A stretch of DNA of 64,000 nt from Neokomagataea tanensis (GCF_006542335.1 NZ_CP032485.1:157501-221500), one strand, 5' to 3'. Positions 43,353 through 52,944 are shown, numbered from the stretch's first letter. Translations and numbers: made by a program. The notes: generated from the letters alone by a model not told the origin.

Positions 43353-45251
43353 TTAATCAATCAACCCATGCACCGCTTTCAGCAGTGCTTCACGCCCAAA
43401 AGGCTTGGGCAATAAAAATGTTCCTTCAGGAAGCGCATCCGTGTGGCTGTAACCACTGACAAAAAGAACCTTCAAACTCGGCTGTAATGCCCACAGATCT
43501 TCCGCGCTGCTCTGCCCATCTTTGTCAGGCATTCTCATGTCAATGACCGCAATATCGAAAGGCGCATGCGCGACCTCAGCGGCGGCTTCCTCGAATCTTT
43601 GTGCCACCACCACATTAAATCCCGCTTGTGCCAAGAAGCCGGACGTAACACGCAAAACGGTCTCATCATCATCCAACACCAAGGCGCGTGGAGCAGTTTT
43701 ACTCAACCCTTTTTTGCCTTTGCTGTTTACACGCTCCCCTTCACGGGCAATTGGCAATATCAGTGTGACGCAGGTACCTTGGCCCGGCTTACTGTCAATC
43801 TGCACATCGCCGTGGCACTGCCGGACAAACCCGTAAACACTCGACAGGCCCAGACCTGTTCCTTTGCCTACAGGTTTTGTCGTAAAAAAAGGCTCAAAAA
43901 CACGCGCCAGAACTTCTGGGGACATACCCTCGCCGTCATCCTGCACATCTATGGCAATTGCTTCACCGTACCTGCACTCTGGCGGCAACCCATCTTTGTC
44001 TCGTGAAACAACGCGTGCGGAGATACGCACCGTCCCGCCGTGAGGCATGGCATCACGTGCGTTGACGCATAAGTTCAACAACGCCATTTCCAGCTGCCCC
44101 GGATCAGTCCACAATTCTGGTAGATCGTTGGAAACAGCGCTCATGTCCAACGCCGAGTGGACTTTGCCCCCCGGCGTCTTGAGGCCCTGAGCGAGGATAA
44201 AGCGCAACCCCTCCAAAAAAGCCCCAAAAGGCAACGCTTCCAGTTTAGCAACTTGTGGCCGCCCGAAATGCAATAAGCGCTTGGTAATTATAGCGCCTCG
44301 CTGAACCGAACCACGAGCATTCTCTAGGAGCCCCTGCGCTTCCGGCCCCACTTCAACCACATCCTCAAGCAACTCCAAGGAGCCAGCAATAGCCCCGAGA
44401 AGATTGTTAAAATCATGAGCAATACCCCCGGCGAGTGTGCCCAGCGCTTGTAGCTTATCCGTTTGCCGCAATCGGCTTTCCATCATAACCCGAGATGTTA
44501 CATCCCGATCAATGACGACCTGCCAGGCCTTGTGCGAGGGTACATCCTGCGGCCAAGCCAGGGTCGAACGTGTAACTTCGTGCCAGCGCTGAGCCCCCTC
44601 ACCTTGGCCAGAAGGCAATTCTTCTTCGATCAGCCGCTCTTCATAGCCGGAATGACGCACGGCTTCGCGCATTTCGCCTAATTCGTCACGTAAAGCTGGC
44701 ACGAAGTGTACCGTCTCATCTCGGCCATGCTCGTCGGTTCCTGCGCGCCGGTTGCTTCGGATGCATTGCCCCTCAGCGGTCGTAAAGACCAAACCGACAG
44801 GAGAAGACTCCATCAAACCGCGCAGCAATGCTTGCTCGGTCTTCAGCGCACGCTGCGCCAAGCTGTTCTCAGTAACCTCACGCACGAGGGAACGAAGGCC
44901 CTCCTCTTCCCAAGGCTTGTGCGCGTAGCCTTGGATATGCCCCTGATTAAGAGCTGAGACGACCGCATCCAAATCCGCGTAACCAGTCAGCAAAAGGCTA
45001 CGAGCGTCGGAAATTTTGCGGGCCCTAAACAGTAACTCATCGCCGTTAAGGCCAGGCATGCGCTGGTCAGAAATAATGGTCGCGACGTCTTTATGCTGCG
45101 CTAGAATTTTCAGCGCCTGCTGTGGGTCCGTCGTAGCAAGTATGTCGTACTCATCATCAAGAAGATCTTCCAAAGCAACAAGGATTTCTTCTTCGTCATC
45201 AACCAATAGAACCTTGGGTCGCTTAATTGGCTTCGGCGCCCAAATCGTCAT
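43353..45251 (-). CDS. hybrid histidine kinase (REC-PAS-HisKA-HATPase-REC)
   Basis: 632 residues. Residues about 12-125 are a receiver domain ('PKVLLVDDEEEILVALEDLL', phospho-Asp in 'IISDQRMPGLNG', Lys in 'GYAHKPW'). A PAS-like region follows (about 140-255, 'GLMESSPVGLVFTTAEGQCI'). HisKA with the phospho-His is 'LGTLAGGIAHDFNNLLGAIA', HATPase_c has 'NLCVNARDAMPHGG', 'DDGEGMSPEVLARVFEPFF' and 'GTGLGLSSVYGFV'. A second receiver closes the protein ('ALVLDDDETVLRVTSGFL', 'DIAVIDMRMPDKDG', 'LPKPFG'). No membrane helix, so it senses from the cytosol or takes input from a partner. It overlaps the upstream kinase gene by four bases. Confidence 0.9.
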   Translation of the reverse strand: MTIWAPKPIKRPKVLLVDDEEEILVALEDLLDDEYDILATTDPQQALKILAQHKDVATIISDQRMPGLNGDELLFRARKISDARSLLLTGYADLDAVVSALNQGHIQGYAHKPWEEEGLRSLVREVTENSLAQRALKTEQALLRGLMESSPVGLVFTTAEGQCIRSNRRAGTDEHGRDETVHFVPALRDELGEMREAVRHSGYEERLIEEELPSGQGEGAQRWHEVTRSTLAWPQDVPSHKAWQVVIDRDVTSRVMMESRLRQTDKLQALGTLAGGIAHDFNNLLGAIAGSLELLEDVVEVGPEAQGLLENARGSVQRGAIITKRLLHFGRPQVAKLEALPFGAFLEGLRFILAQGLKTPGGKVHSALDMSAVSNDLPELWTDPGQLEMALLNLCVNARDAMPHGGTVRISARVVSRDKDGLPPECRYGEAIAIDVQDDGEGMSPEVLARVFEPFFTTKPVGKGTGLGLSSVYGFVRQCHGDVQIDSKPGQGTCVTLILPIAREGERVNSKGKKGLSKTAPRALVLDDDETVLRVTSGFLAQAGFNVVVAQRFEEAAAEVAHAPFDIAVIDMRMPDKDGQSSAEDLWALQPSLKVLFVSGYSHTDALPEGTFLLPKPFGREALLKAVHGLID

Positions 45252-47122
45252 GCTGTACGTCCCTCAGCTGATAGCCCCTCCTGCGTCTCGTGCACCGGCA
45301 TGCTCAACCGAAAACATGCGCCGACGCCTCGCCCGTCGGGTAAGTGGGCATCTTCAATATCAATCGTGCCGTTATGCGCCTGCATCACGCTATACGCAAT
45401 TGCCAAGCCCAATCCAGTGCCCGTTCCAACAGGCTTGGTTGTGAAAAAGGGATCGAAAACGCGCACGCGAATATCTTCCGGCAAGCCGGGGCCATCATCT
45501 TTGACCCACATCTCGTAACGCCCTGCGTGCAAACGAGAACCTATGCTGATACGTCCACTCGCCACAGCTCCCTCTTCCACTCCCTCTCTCAACGCATCCG
45601 CAGCATTTGAAATAACATTCATGACGGCCTGATTCAAAAACGCAGCTTGGCAGATCAACTTTGCAGGGGCTTCCAGCTCCTTCTCCACAACGATTCCGTG
45701 GCCGATTTTATGTGCCAGTAAATCCAACACTGTCCCGAGCGCGGCTGGCACATCAATGACCTGCAACGCTCCTTCGTCCAGATGGGAGAAACGACGCAAG
45801 CGCTGGACCAGACTTTGAATGCGCTGCAAACCAACTTTCATTGATTCTAGCCGCTTGGTAGCTTTGTTTCTTAGCCTGCGTGTATCTTCCTGATCCTGCG
45901 TATGCTCCAGACCAACGATAACGCGAGCAACTGTGTCTGCATGCGCTATGGTGAAAGCCAAGGGGTTGTTAATTTCATGCGCTATGCCCGCAACCAGCTC
46001 ACCCAAAGAAGCCATTTTAGCGGTCTGGACCAGCTTTGCCTGCGTCTGGATCAGCTGATCATTCGCTCGGGCGAGCTCCATATTCGCTTGCGCTAAAGCC
46101 TCTGCCATCTCAGCTTTACCGCGCGCAGCCTCCAGAATAAGCGCGCTTTGCTGACGCTCAATTTCCTGCTGCCTGAAATCATCCTGCGCCATGCGGCGTT
46201 GCGCCAAAGTGCGTATCCGCATAGCCAACGCTTCACGGGCGATATCACTCGGCACGAGGTCATCTATTCCGCCTTCAAAGAAACCAACGGATGATTGGTC
46301 CCGAAAGCGCGCCGCATCGATAATGCCCAGCGTTCGGAAAGGCACTCCTCCGGCCGAAAGCACTGCCTGCCGCCGCACGTCAAGCAGCTGGCAGAACTTT
46401 AAATCTTCCTGATGCCCTTGCAGTTCGAGCACGAGGCAATCAGGGCTATCCGCACCCTGAAGCCAGCTCCCCTCAATCAAATTATCCGAGCGCTCAATGG
46501 TAGTGACCGTATGTCCATCCCGCCATAAAAGCTCGCCCAGACTTGGGCTGCTAGGGGCGCTTGTCTCTTCACTGAGTTCGGCTCCTTCATCGTCGTCTAC
46601 GGGTAATTGGACGATCACGATACGCGCCTTGCGTAGCCCATCTCCGCGCGGAAGATCCGGCCCTTCGCGTAGCAATGCCCTCAGCCGCAAGACCATCACA
46701 TCTGGATGTGCGGATTTAGAGATGTAAGCATCAGCACCGCTTTGAAGCCCCTCGCGCTCCAAAACGGAGGACGCATCCCCCGTCAACATCAAAATTGGTA
46801 TGGACCGCGTGTTGGGGTCCAAGTGCATGCTACGTGCCAACTGGCTGCTGGTCATGCCAACAAGCGCGCTAGCCATCACGACAAGGTCAGGCCGATCTTC
46901 TGCTATCGCAGCAAGCGCCTCCTCACCGTTCGTAACGCTGGTTACGTCAAATTCGTGCTGCCGAAGAACGCTATCGATATGCTGGGCATCTGCCTGAATG
47001 GGATCAACCAACACAACCCGAATCCGCGCGATCTCGGCACTGGCGATCAAATCATCTCCCATCGCATGAGCCGCCGACTGCATTTCAAGGCGCATGATTT
47101 CTTCCAAAGCCGAATCCATCAT
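45248..47122 (-). CDS. sensor histidine kinase with degenerate receiver domains
   Basis: 624 residues from the ATG at 47122, chosen because GGAGGAGG lies four bases ahead; an ATG at 47182 would add 20 residues. Residues about 30-150 form a receiver-like domain ('RVVLVDPIQADAQHIDSVL', 'DLVVMASALVGM', 'YISKSAHP'): the phospho-Asp position reads Ala, and only part of the acid pocket is left. A second, more degenerate receiver-like stretch covers about 160-310. A coiled coil leads to HisKA ('SLGELVAGIAHEINNPLAFT') and HATPase_c ('VMNVISNAADALREGV', 'VKDDGPGLPEDIRVRVFDPF', 'GTGLGLAIAYSVM'). Cytosolic. The stop overlaps the next kinase start. Confidence 0.88.
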   Translation of the reverse strand: MMDSALEEIMRLEMQSAAHAMGDDLIASAEIARIRVVLVDPIQADAQHIDSVLRQHEFDVTSVTNGEEALAAIAEDRPDLVVMASALVGMTSSQLARSMHLDPNTRSIPILMLTGDASSVLEREGLQSGADAYISKSAHPDVMVLRLRALLREGPDLPRGDGLRKARIVIVQLPVDDDEGAELSEETSAPSSPSLGELLWRDGHTVTTIERSDNLIEGSWLQGADSPDCLVLELQGHQEDLKFCQLLDVRRQAVLSAGGVPFRTLGIIDAARFRDQSSVGFFEGGIDDLVPSDIAREALAMRIRTLAQRRMAQDDFRQQEIERQQSALILEAARGKAEMAEALAQANMELARANDQLIQTQAKLVQTAKMASLGELVAGIAHEINNPLAFTIAHADTVARVIVGLEHTQDQEDTRRLRNKATKRLESMKVGLQRIQSLVQRLRRFSHLDEGALQVIDVPAALGTVLDLLAHKIGHGIVVEKELEAPAKLICQAAFLNQAVMNVISNAADALREGVEEGAVASGRISIGSRLHAGRYEMWVKDDGPGLPEDIRVRVFDPFFTTKPVGTGTGLGLAIAYSVMQAHNGTIDIEDAHLPDGRGVGACFRLSMPVHETQEGLSAEGRTA

Positions 47123-47279
47123 TTCGCCTCCTCCTGCATATTCGGGCGCCCAATAGGCCCCTTGATTACGGAAAATTTGCATTACCCGCCTTCAACCGCT
47201 ACTTCCGTTTCTAAAGTCCATCCGTCTCCGGAAGGGCATGAGCCCACCGTCCATCTCTGGATCAGTGAAAGCCGTATCT

Positions 47280-47699
47280 ATGGACATGCCGCCCTCCCAT
47301 AATAATCAATCCAATACCCCACGCGATCGCCTGTCCGGTATGCTGTTCAATACTGCACCGTCTAACGGTGCAATGATCCGCACTACCGTTTGGTCAGTCT
47401 GCCACTTTGCGTTCTATCTCGCACAGCAGATTGCGGAGCTCCTCGCGCCATTGTTACTCATCATCGGTATTGGTTGGTATCTTCTGCCGCATATCGTCAG
47501 CGCGATTACCACCTCCGCTGCGAATGCCGACCCGCAAGCACGCGACATTATGAACCATGTTGCGGGCACAATTCCCAATCAACTCGTTCTGAACGGCCAT
47601 GTCATGACGCCGGGTGGATTGATCTTTGATGGCATTTTACTCATGGGGCTGGCAGCAGTAGGCGCAACCCTCTCAGCGCTTTCAGCACGCAACCTTTAA
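47280..47699 (+). CDS. hypothetical membrane protein
   Basis: 139 residues from the ATG at 47280; two residues on is another ATG (47286). Two hydrophobic segments: about 40-75 ('FAFYLAQQIAELLAPLLLII', 'GIGWYLLPHIV') and about 117-135 ('LIFDGILLMGLAAVGATLSA'). The part between, about 45 residues, would be outside or inside as a small loop. I do not recognise it. It starts divergently from the kinase pair and ends at a hairpin shared with the zinc-ribbon gene. Confidence 0.62.
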   Translation: MDMPPSHNNQSNTPRDRLSGMLFNTAPSNGAMIRTTVWSVCHFAFYLAQQIAELLAPLLLIIGIGWYLLPHIVSAITTSAANADPQARDIMNHVAGTIPNQLVLNGHVMTPGGLIFDGILLMGLAAVGATLSALSARNL

Positions 47700-47709
47700 A
47701 CACTTCCTC

Positions 47710-47732
47710 AACGGCGCGGTTACCGCGCCGTT
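47710..47732. terminator. hairpin between convergent genes
   Basis: AACGGCGCGG-TTA-CCGCGCCGTT is a perfect 10-base GC-rich inverted repeat. There is no U-tract and the right arm touches the stop codon of the zinc-ribbon gene. Confidence 0.5.
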
Positions 47733-48231
47733 AAGCTTTGTGCTGCATATTGTGGAGCGCTTGTTGAACGGTCGAATGATACTCGTGCCAAGCAAGCCCA
47801 CCCAAACCAATCACGCACAAAAAACTACCTGCCCAAGCCGCCATCCATAAACGCTTGCTGCCCAGCGGCTTCTTTTCGACCGGCACGTTTCTTACCAGCC
47901 CCTCCCAAGGGGTTTCGGACGCGATGTGGAAGACAGGCCCTCTTTTAGGCTCATTCTCCTGCGCAGGGCTCTCCGCAAAAAGACTTTCCCGGCGCGGTTT
48001 ATCCTCTGGCAACATCAGCGCTTCATCAGCCACCATTGGCTCAGCACCATCAAGCACGTCATCAAAACGCTGGTACATGCCCTCATTCACACTATGAGCA
48101 TCACCTTTGGACTCATATAGAGGCGACGACCAGACATGGTCACAAAAGCAACAGCGAACATCACGCGCTGTACCCAAACGCTGTTGCGGCGCATCGAAAA
48201 CAGCAAAACAGCTTGGACAGTCAACGTGCAT
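47731..48231 (-). CDS. MJ0042-type zinc-ribbon protein with C-terminal membrane helix
   Basis: 166 residues. The N-terminus is a zinc ribbon: 'MHVDCPSCFAVFDAPQQRLG' with CxxC, then 'VRCCFCDHVW' with a second pair, the MJ0042 finger common in Alphaproteobacteria. The middle is acidic and probably unstructured. A membrane helix at about 130-152 (MAAWAGSFLCVIGLGGLAWH) anchors it. Genes of this kind lie next to ftsEX in many relatives, here divergent from ftsE by 166 bases. Role unknown. Confidence 0.84.
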   Translation of the reverse strand: MHVDCPSCFAVFDAPQQRLGTARDVRCCFCDHVWSSPLYESKGDAHSVNEGMYQRFDDVLDGAEPMVADEALMLPEDKPRRESLFAESPAQENEPKRGPVFHIASETPWEGLVRNVPVEKKPLGSKRLWMAAWAGSFLCVIGLGGLAWHEYHSTVQQALHNMQHKA

Positions 48232-48397
48232 GTCGGCCTCTTCTCATTGCTCTAGAAACATTCCAAAAAACTTTACGCGAATAATTCAGTTATCAGTTCG
48301 CACACTCAGAACAAAGTGAGCGCTTTTACCTATTCAAGCAAACATATACTCGTTATTTTACCATAAACGGTGAGGCAACTGCTTTCATGTTCTTTTC

Positions 48398-49072
48398 ATG
48401 ATTAATCTTCAAAACGTAACGCTTTCGCACAAAGGCGAACGCGGCTTCACGCTTCGTCATCTTAATTTATCGCTGCCGCGCGGCAGTTTTTCCTGGCTTG
48501 TCGGCCCTTCTGGAGCCGGGAAATCGAGCCTGCTTGAACTCCTCTCGCTCAATACTTTGCCAACACAGGGTCAGATGTCCGTTCTTGACACACCTGTAGA
48601 AACCGCCTCCCGCTCAGCACTGCGTCATTTACGCCGTCGTATTGGTTTTATACCGCAGAACTACCGCCTCATTCCCGAGTGGAGCATTTTCGACAACATT
48701 GCCCTACCGTTACGTTTACACAGACACCGCGAACCGGATATCCGACGCGAAGTTCACGCTATTCTAAACTGGCTCGGCCTTACTCACCACGCAGAGGCTT
48801 TTCCATCACAACTCTCCGGCGGCGAGCAACAACGTGTGGCAATCGCCCGCGCCTTGATTGGCCGGCCAGCCCTCCTTATCGCTGACGAGCCAACACACGC
48901 CCTCGGCGAAGACCAAGCTCATCTTTTGCTTGACGCCATGCGACAGCTCATCACGCTCGGCACAACCGTCATTGTCGCCACGCACAGCAGCGCACTGATG
49001 AGAAGCTTTCCTGCGCCTTCCTTGTCCTTACAAAATGGCACACTCACACCAACTGGTGGGCATCATGAGTAA
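48398..49072 (+). CDS. ftsE: cell division ATP-binding protein FtsE
   Basis: 224 residues, ABC ATPase. Walker A '[16 protein letters not shown]', signature '[19 protein letters not shown]', Walker B '[13 protein letters not shown]', His switch '[10 protein letters not shown]'. With FtsX it activates septal peptidoglycan hydrolysis. The normal FtsE D-loop reads DPxTGNLD; here it is [11 protein letters not shown], a slight departure. The 3' end overlaps ftsX by eight bases. Confidence 0.93.
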   Translation: MINLQNVTLSHKGERGFTLRHLNLSLPRGSFSWLVGPSGAGKSSLLELLSLNTLPTQGQMSVLDTPVETASRSALRHLRRRIGFIPQNYRLIPEWSIFDNIALPLRLHRHREPDIRREVHAILNWLGLTHHAEAFPSQLSGGEQQRVAIARALIGRPALLIADEPTHALGEDQAHLLLDAMRQLITLGTTVIVATHSSALMRSFPAPSLSLQNGTLTPTGGHHE

Positions 49073-49964
49073 ACGACTGGCGCCAAGCTTCCATTCACGC
49101 AGCTTGCCTTTTCTTTTTACACTCATGACGCTGCTAGCTGGGCTGTCTTTGGCAGGCCTTATCGGCTTGCATACCCTGCAAAACATCTGGTCTCAGGAAA
49201 CACCCAACACAGCAACTATTGAGCTGCCACCCGACCTCCCAGATACCGACGCCCAAACACACGCTATTATCGAATTGCTCGATCATACGCAGGGCGTCAC
49301 TCGCGTACACCAATTCTCACCAGAAGAGACACAGGCCCTGCTTGCACCTTGGCTCGACAGTTCTTCTGCAAATCCAAACACACAACTGCCCGTCAGCTCT
49401 TTGCCGCGCATTATTACAGCGGAGCATATTCCACAGCTTGTATTAGCCCCAATGATTGCAGCCCATTTCCCAAGCGCAGTTCTCGAAGAGAACAGCCATT
49501 GGGCAGAACGTCTTACTACGCTGATCGCTACGCTGACCTACTGCGCCGAGCTCATTCTTGCTATTACACTGGGCACCACATCACTCACAACTGCCATCGT
49601 CATCCGCCGGGCCGTGACGACGCAACGGCACAACCTCACCATTTTGCATGGACTTGGCTCCGCCCCTCTCACTTTAGCGAACCGTATGGCCGTTCACTCA
49701 GCCGTGCTCGGTTTTTTGGGAAGTTTAGTTGGGCTATTTCTCCTTGCGCCGCTCATGGTCACATTAGCCCATTCCCTTAAGCCTGTTTTGCTTTCAGCGC
49801 CTGACACTCTCTCTTACGGTCCCGCATTTTTAAGCACAACCGAATACGCAAACCTTTTTTCTCCGCAATTCTGGCCTATCTTTGCCTTACCTCTTTTTTG
49901 CAGCGTCATTGCATGGACTACAACACAATGCGTGATCCTCACTTGGCTACGGCGCCTTCCCTGA
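49065..49964 (+). CDS. ftsX: cell division protein FtsX
   Basis: 299 residues from the ATG at 49065. Helices: about 15-38 ('FLFTLMTLLAGLSLAGLIGL'), then a periplasmic domain of about 110 residues, then three more ('LTTLIATLTYCAELILAITL', 'AVLGFLGSLVGLFLLAPLMV', 'FWPIFALPLFCSVIAWTT'). This is the FtsX/MacB-type layout with four helices. Forms an ABC complex with FtsE; DUF218 and plsC genes follow in the same unit. Confidence 0.9.
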   Translation: MSKRLAPSFHSRSLPFLFTLMTLLAGLSLAGLIGLHTLQNIWSQETPNTATIELPPDLPDTDAQTHAIIELLDHTQGVTRVHQFSPEETQALLAPWLDSSSANPNTQLPVSSLPRIITAEHIPQLVLAPMIAAHFPSAVLEENSHWAERLTTLIATLTYCAELILAITLGTTSLTTAIVIRRAVTTQRHNLTILHGLGSAPLTLANRMAVHSAVLGFLGSLVGLFLLAPLMVTLAHSLKPVLLSAPDTLSYGPAFLSTTEYANLFSPQFWPIFALPLFCSVIAWTTTQCVILTWLRRLP

Positions 49965-49974
49965 ACACGAGACA

Positions 49975-50610
49975 ATGAAAACTCTTTTCCGATTTCTGTG
50001 TTCTGCCGCATTAGTGCTGGGCATTGGCTTTGCTCTCTTCGTAGCCGATGCTTGTCGGCCTCCTCCCTCTTCACCATCACATGCTGATGCCATCATCGCC
50101 CTTACAGGAGGTGAGAAGCGCGTAAACACAGCTATAGACCTCTTAAGGCAAGGCTATGCCGAAAAGCTGTTCGTCTCAGGGGTTGGTCCACACGTTACGT
50201 TAGCTCAGCTCATTGCCGCCCCCGGCATCCATCAGCCAGCGCTACCGCCGGATCTTACAGCACGCATCACTCTTGGGCGGCGCGCATACACTACCATTGG
50301 CAACGCGCACGAAACCACCGACTGGACACTGCAACAACACGCGCAGCATGTTATCCTCGTTACAGCAGGCTACCATATTCGCCGTGCAGCCCTTGAGCTC
50401 AAACGCACCGCCCCTGCGCTAGACATCACGCTCTATCCAGTTCATCCCGGTGCATTACAGAGCCTGCTCTCACGTTCCTCGCTACACTTACTGGCACGAG
50501 AATATTTGAAGCTTCTTGGGGCGGAGTGCAGTGTTCTTACTGGCCTGCCTGATGGTAATGACGGATTACGACATCACCCGGATACTGGGTCAGCACCTCA
50601 TAGCCCTTGA
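49975..50610 (+). CDS. YdcF/SanA family (DUF218) protein
   Basis: 211 residues. One N-terminal membrane helix (about 5-25, LFRFLCSAALVLGIGFALFV) then a DUF218 domain: 'ADAIIALTGGEKRVNTAIDL', 'LLRQGYAEKLFVSGVG', 'TTDWTLQQHAQHVILVTAGY', 'HIRRAALELKR'. These are envelope proteins with a Rossmann-like fold; SanA/ElyC relatives affect the peptidoglycan precursor barrier. It follows ftsX by ten bases and precedes plsC, so it probably has an envelope task. Confidence 0.87.
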   Translation: MKTLFRFLCSAALVLGIGFALFVADACRPPPSSPSHADAIIALTGGEKRVNTAIDLLRQGYAEKLFVSGVGPHVTLAQLIAAPGIHQPALPPDLTARITLGRRAYTTIGNAHETTDWTLQQHAQHVILVTAGYHIRRAALELKRTAPALDITLYPVHPGALQSLLSRSSLHLLAREYLKLLGAECSVLTGLPDGNDGLRHHPDTGSAPHSP

Positions 50611-50653
50611 TAACATACCGCTACCGCATTTTCATTCTCGTTCAGGACACTCA

Positions 50654-51370
50654 ATGCTTTCCTTCATGCGCGGCTCTGCCTTTAACCTTTATCTCTTCTG
50701 GCTGACGCTAATCATGGGAATTGGTGCCCTACCAATTCGCTGCTTTAAAAATGAGGCACTCGCCCTTGGCTATGCCCGGCTTTGGGCAAAAGCCGTACTT
50801 CGTGGTCTCTGCTTCATTTGCAATATTCGGATCGTTATTGAAGGGAAAGAGCACCTTACCACCGGTGCCCCTCTCTTGATTGCATCCCAACACCAATCCT
50901 TCTTTGATGGCTTTATCTGGATGAGCCTCGCAGAAAAACCTGCCTATATCATTAAACAAGAACTCACCCGCATCCCTCTTGTTGGCCCCATGTTGCTCCT
51001 AAGCGGAATGATCCCCGTTGAGCGCAGCGCGGGCAGCAGTGCCATGCGTGGCATGCTTAAAGCGGTCAGCCATGCACACAACAATAACCGCCAAGTCATT
51101 ATTTTTCCTGAAGGTACCCGGACTGATCCAGGAGAGCGCCACCCAATCCAGCCCGGCATTGTAGCCCTCGCCCGCCAAAGCGAAGCGCCTGTGCTGCCCG
51201 TGGCAACAAACTCCGGCCGGTATTGGCCCAAGAACCCGTGGCAAAAAATGTCAGGCACTATAATCGTGGCTATCGGCCCGCAAATCATGGCAAGCACCGA
51301 CCGCAAAGCCTTCCTCCCCAAACTTGAGCAAGGCTGGGACGACTTGTGCAAAACATATAATTTGAGCTGA
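50654..51370 (+). CDS. plsC: 1-acyl-sn-glycerol-3-phosphate acyltransferase
   Basis: 238 residues from the ATG at 50654 (AGGA upstream). PlsC makes phosphatidic acid in phospholipid synthesis. Acyltransferase motifs: 'LLIASQHQSFFDGFIWM' (HxxxxD, here HQSFFD), 'LVGPMLLLSGMIPVERSAGS', 'VIIFPEGTRTDPGE' (FPEGTR) and 'VLPVATNSGRYW'. N-terminal hydrophobic helix at about 8-28. Last gene of the ftsEX-ydcF-plsC unit. Confidence 0.93.
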   Translation: MLSFMRGSAFNLYLFWLTLIMGIGALPIRCFKNEALALGYARLWAKAVLRGLCFICNIRIVIEGKEHLTTGAPLLIASQHQSFFDGFIWMSLAEKPAYIIKQELTRIPLVGPMLLLSGMIPVERSAGSSAMRGMLKAVSHAHNNNRQVIIFPEGTRTDPGERHPIQPGIVALARQSEAPVLPVATNSGRYWPKNPWQKMSGTIIVAIGPQIMASTDRKAFLPKLEQGWDDLCKTYNLS

Positions 51371-51667
51371 GAATCTGTGAATAACTCTGGGGATCGATCT
51401 CGCGTCAATCCCCAGACATCTCGACCCAGACAACTAACCGTGTTTTCCGCGCCCAGTGACACAGAAACAACAATCAAAGGGAAATAAACCAAACCATCGG
51501 TTTTTAAAGGATTTTTTTCATCTTCTAGAACATGAAAATAAATACAAAAAAACGATACGTAACTTGGAAACTTTAGTACGCCTCAAAACACAGCATGGGG
51601 ATAATTCTGATGTCTGCGAGAAAACATACCACCCGATCCTCATCTAAACCCCGCTATTGACACAGTA
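51371..51667. other. intergenic region, A+T-rich, no convincing gene
   Basis: About 297 bases between plsC and the DUF2125 gene. The base composition is A+T-richer than the flanks. A 63-codon frame from a GTG at 51456 exists but has no ribosome site and no recognisable sequence. No hairpin with a U-tract was found; a promoter for the next gene is likely here. Confidence 0.4.
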
Positions 51668-52714
51668 ATGCAATATTCACGCAGCATTCATACGCTCCGT
51701 TTAACAGCGGTCCTTGCTCTACTACTTTGCGCACTTGGCTGGACAGGCTGGATCACAACTCAGCATATTTTCGCAGCACGAGCCGAGGCTCTGATTGCTG
51801 AGGCACGCGCGCAAGGCTGGACGATCAATTACCAATCCAAAAAAAGCAGCGGTGGGCCATTTAGCTCTAAGCTAAGATTTTCAAACATCAGCGCTACTCT
51901 GAACGATACGAAAAGCGGCTTTTCCGTTGCATGGAGGGGCACAGGTGCGGAGTTTGGTGGCAACTGGTTTTCCATCTTGCGTCATCCACACTCGATACAA
52001 CTCATTGGCGCTCAGGCCGCGCGCCTGATTTATGCTGATAAGGCTCTAACCTTTCTCAGCCATGATGCAATTTTGACCGTATCAACTGGAAAGCCTCTGT
52101 TTTTTTTCACAGCCCCAGCACTGAGCATCGGCATTACGTCACCCGATTTTACCCATAGTTTAACGCTCTCAAAACCCAGCCTTGCCATGCTCTGCCCCGC
52201 CCAAAGCTCCACGGATAATCCTGTTTATGGTTTGCGCGCTGGCAGTCCGTTGGGAACGAGCGATGTGCCGTATTTAAGCAAAATCACTCATTTGGAGTGG
52301 TCCACGACATTGACTGTACCGCACCCCATAGACGCCAAAAGCCCGACATCTGGCACTTTACGCATTCCACTCTCATCTCTGGTCGTGGACACGCCGTTTG
52401 GCCCCATCGACTTGGGCGTTTCAGGAGAACTCCGATTGCCTGAACTTAACGGGAGCGTAAGCGTGACCCTCCCGCACTGGCGCGCAGCTGCACAAGCGGC
52501 CCTTAAAGCAGAACAGAGTCGGTCTTCGCTTCCACTCGATATTCAAGAAAAACTAAATTCATTTTTCGTCACATCTAATCAAATTATGTCTCAGCCTGAA
52601 ACCCCTTTATCCGTGCAAATTCAAGTCTTAAGAGGGGAACCACAGGCTCAAATTTTAGAATTTTTTCTCAAAATGAGCACACGAAAAATTGACGCAAAAA
52701 CAGAGGAGGAGTAA
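51668..52714 (+). CDS. DUF2125 domain protein
   Basis: 348 residues. Membrane helix/signal anchor at about 10-32 (LRLTAVLALLLCALGWTGWI), then a large periplasmic beta-rich part. 'AEALIAEARAQGWTINYQSK' and 'GGPFSSKLRFSNISATLNDT' and 'GAEFGGNWFSILRHPHSIQL' are the DUF2125 signatures seen across Alphaproteobacteria. Function of the family is unknown, though the repeated strands recall AsmA-like lipid-handling proteins. Confidence 0.84.
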   Translation: MQYSRSIHTLRLTAVLALLLCALGWTGWITTQHIFAARAEALIAEARAQGWTINYQSKKSSGGPFSSKLRFSNISATLNDTKSGFSVAWRGTGAEFGGNWFSILRHPHSIQLIGAQAARLIYADKALTFLSHDAILTVSTGKPLFFFTAPALSIGITSPDFTHSLTLSKPSLAMLCPAQSSTDNPVYGLRAGSPLGTSDVPYLSKITHLEWSTTLTVPHPIDAKSPTSGTLRIPLSSLVVDTPFGPIDLGVSGELRLPELNGSVSVTLPHWRAAAQAALKAEQSRSSLPLDIQEKLNSFFVTSNQIMSQPETPLSVQIQVLRGEPQAQILEFFLKMSTRKIDAKTEEE

Positions 52715-52810
52715 ACGACCTCTCATAGTTTTGATTTGAATCAAATCTTCAGAGTGGTTGGGACCACTCTCCTTCTGGCGAGCATCCTGATCACTATGAT
52801 GACGCGGAGT

Positions 52811-52890
52811 CCGTTATAGGGCGTTTTCACCCTGTGGAAACCGTTATAGCGCGATGCCGTTACGCCCATGACGCGATCTCGGTATAACGG
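52811..52890 (+). promoter_or_regulatory. repeated motif upstream of cioA
   Basis: CCGTTATA occurs at 52811 and 52841, exactly 30 bases apart, inside the longer near-repeat CCGTTATAGSGCG. A shortened copy (GCCGTTACGC) lies at 52856, and the inverse TATAACGG at 52883-52890. The spacing of about three helical turns suggests binding sites for one regulator on one face of the DNA. The regulator is unknown. Confidence 0.5.
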
Positions 52891-52944
52891 GGCCAGGCCG
52901 CCTCACTATGCCGATCTGCCGACTAACCAGGAGGCTTAAAGGCT

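Noticed and set aside
51456..51647. 63-codon frame from GTG between plsC and the DUF2125 gene
   Set aside because: No ribosome site, A+T-rich, no recognisable motif; treated as intergenic.
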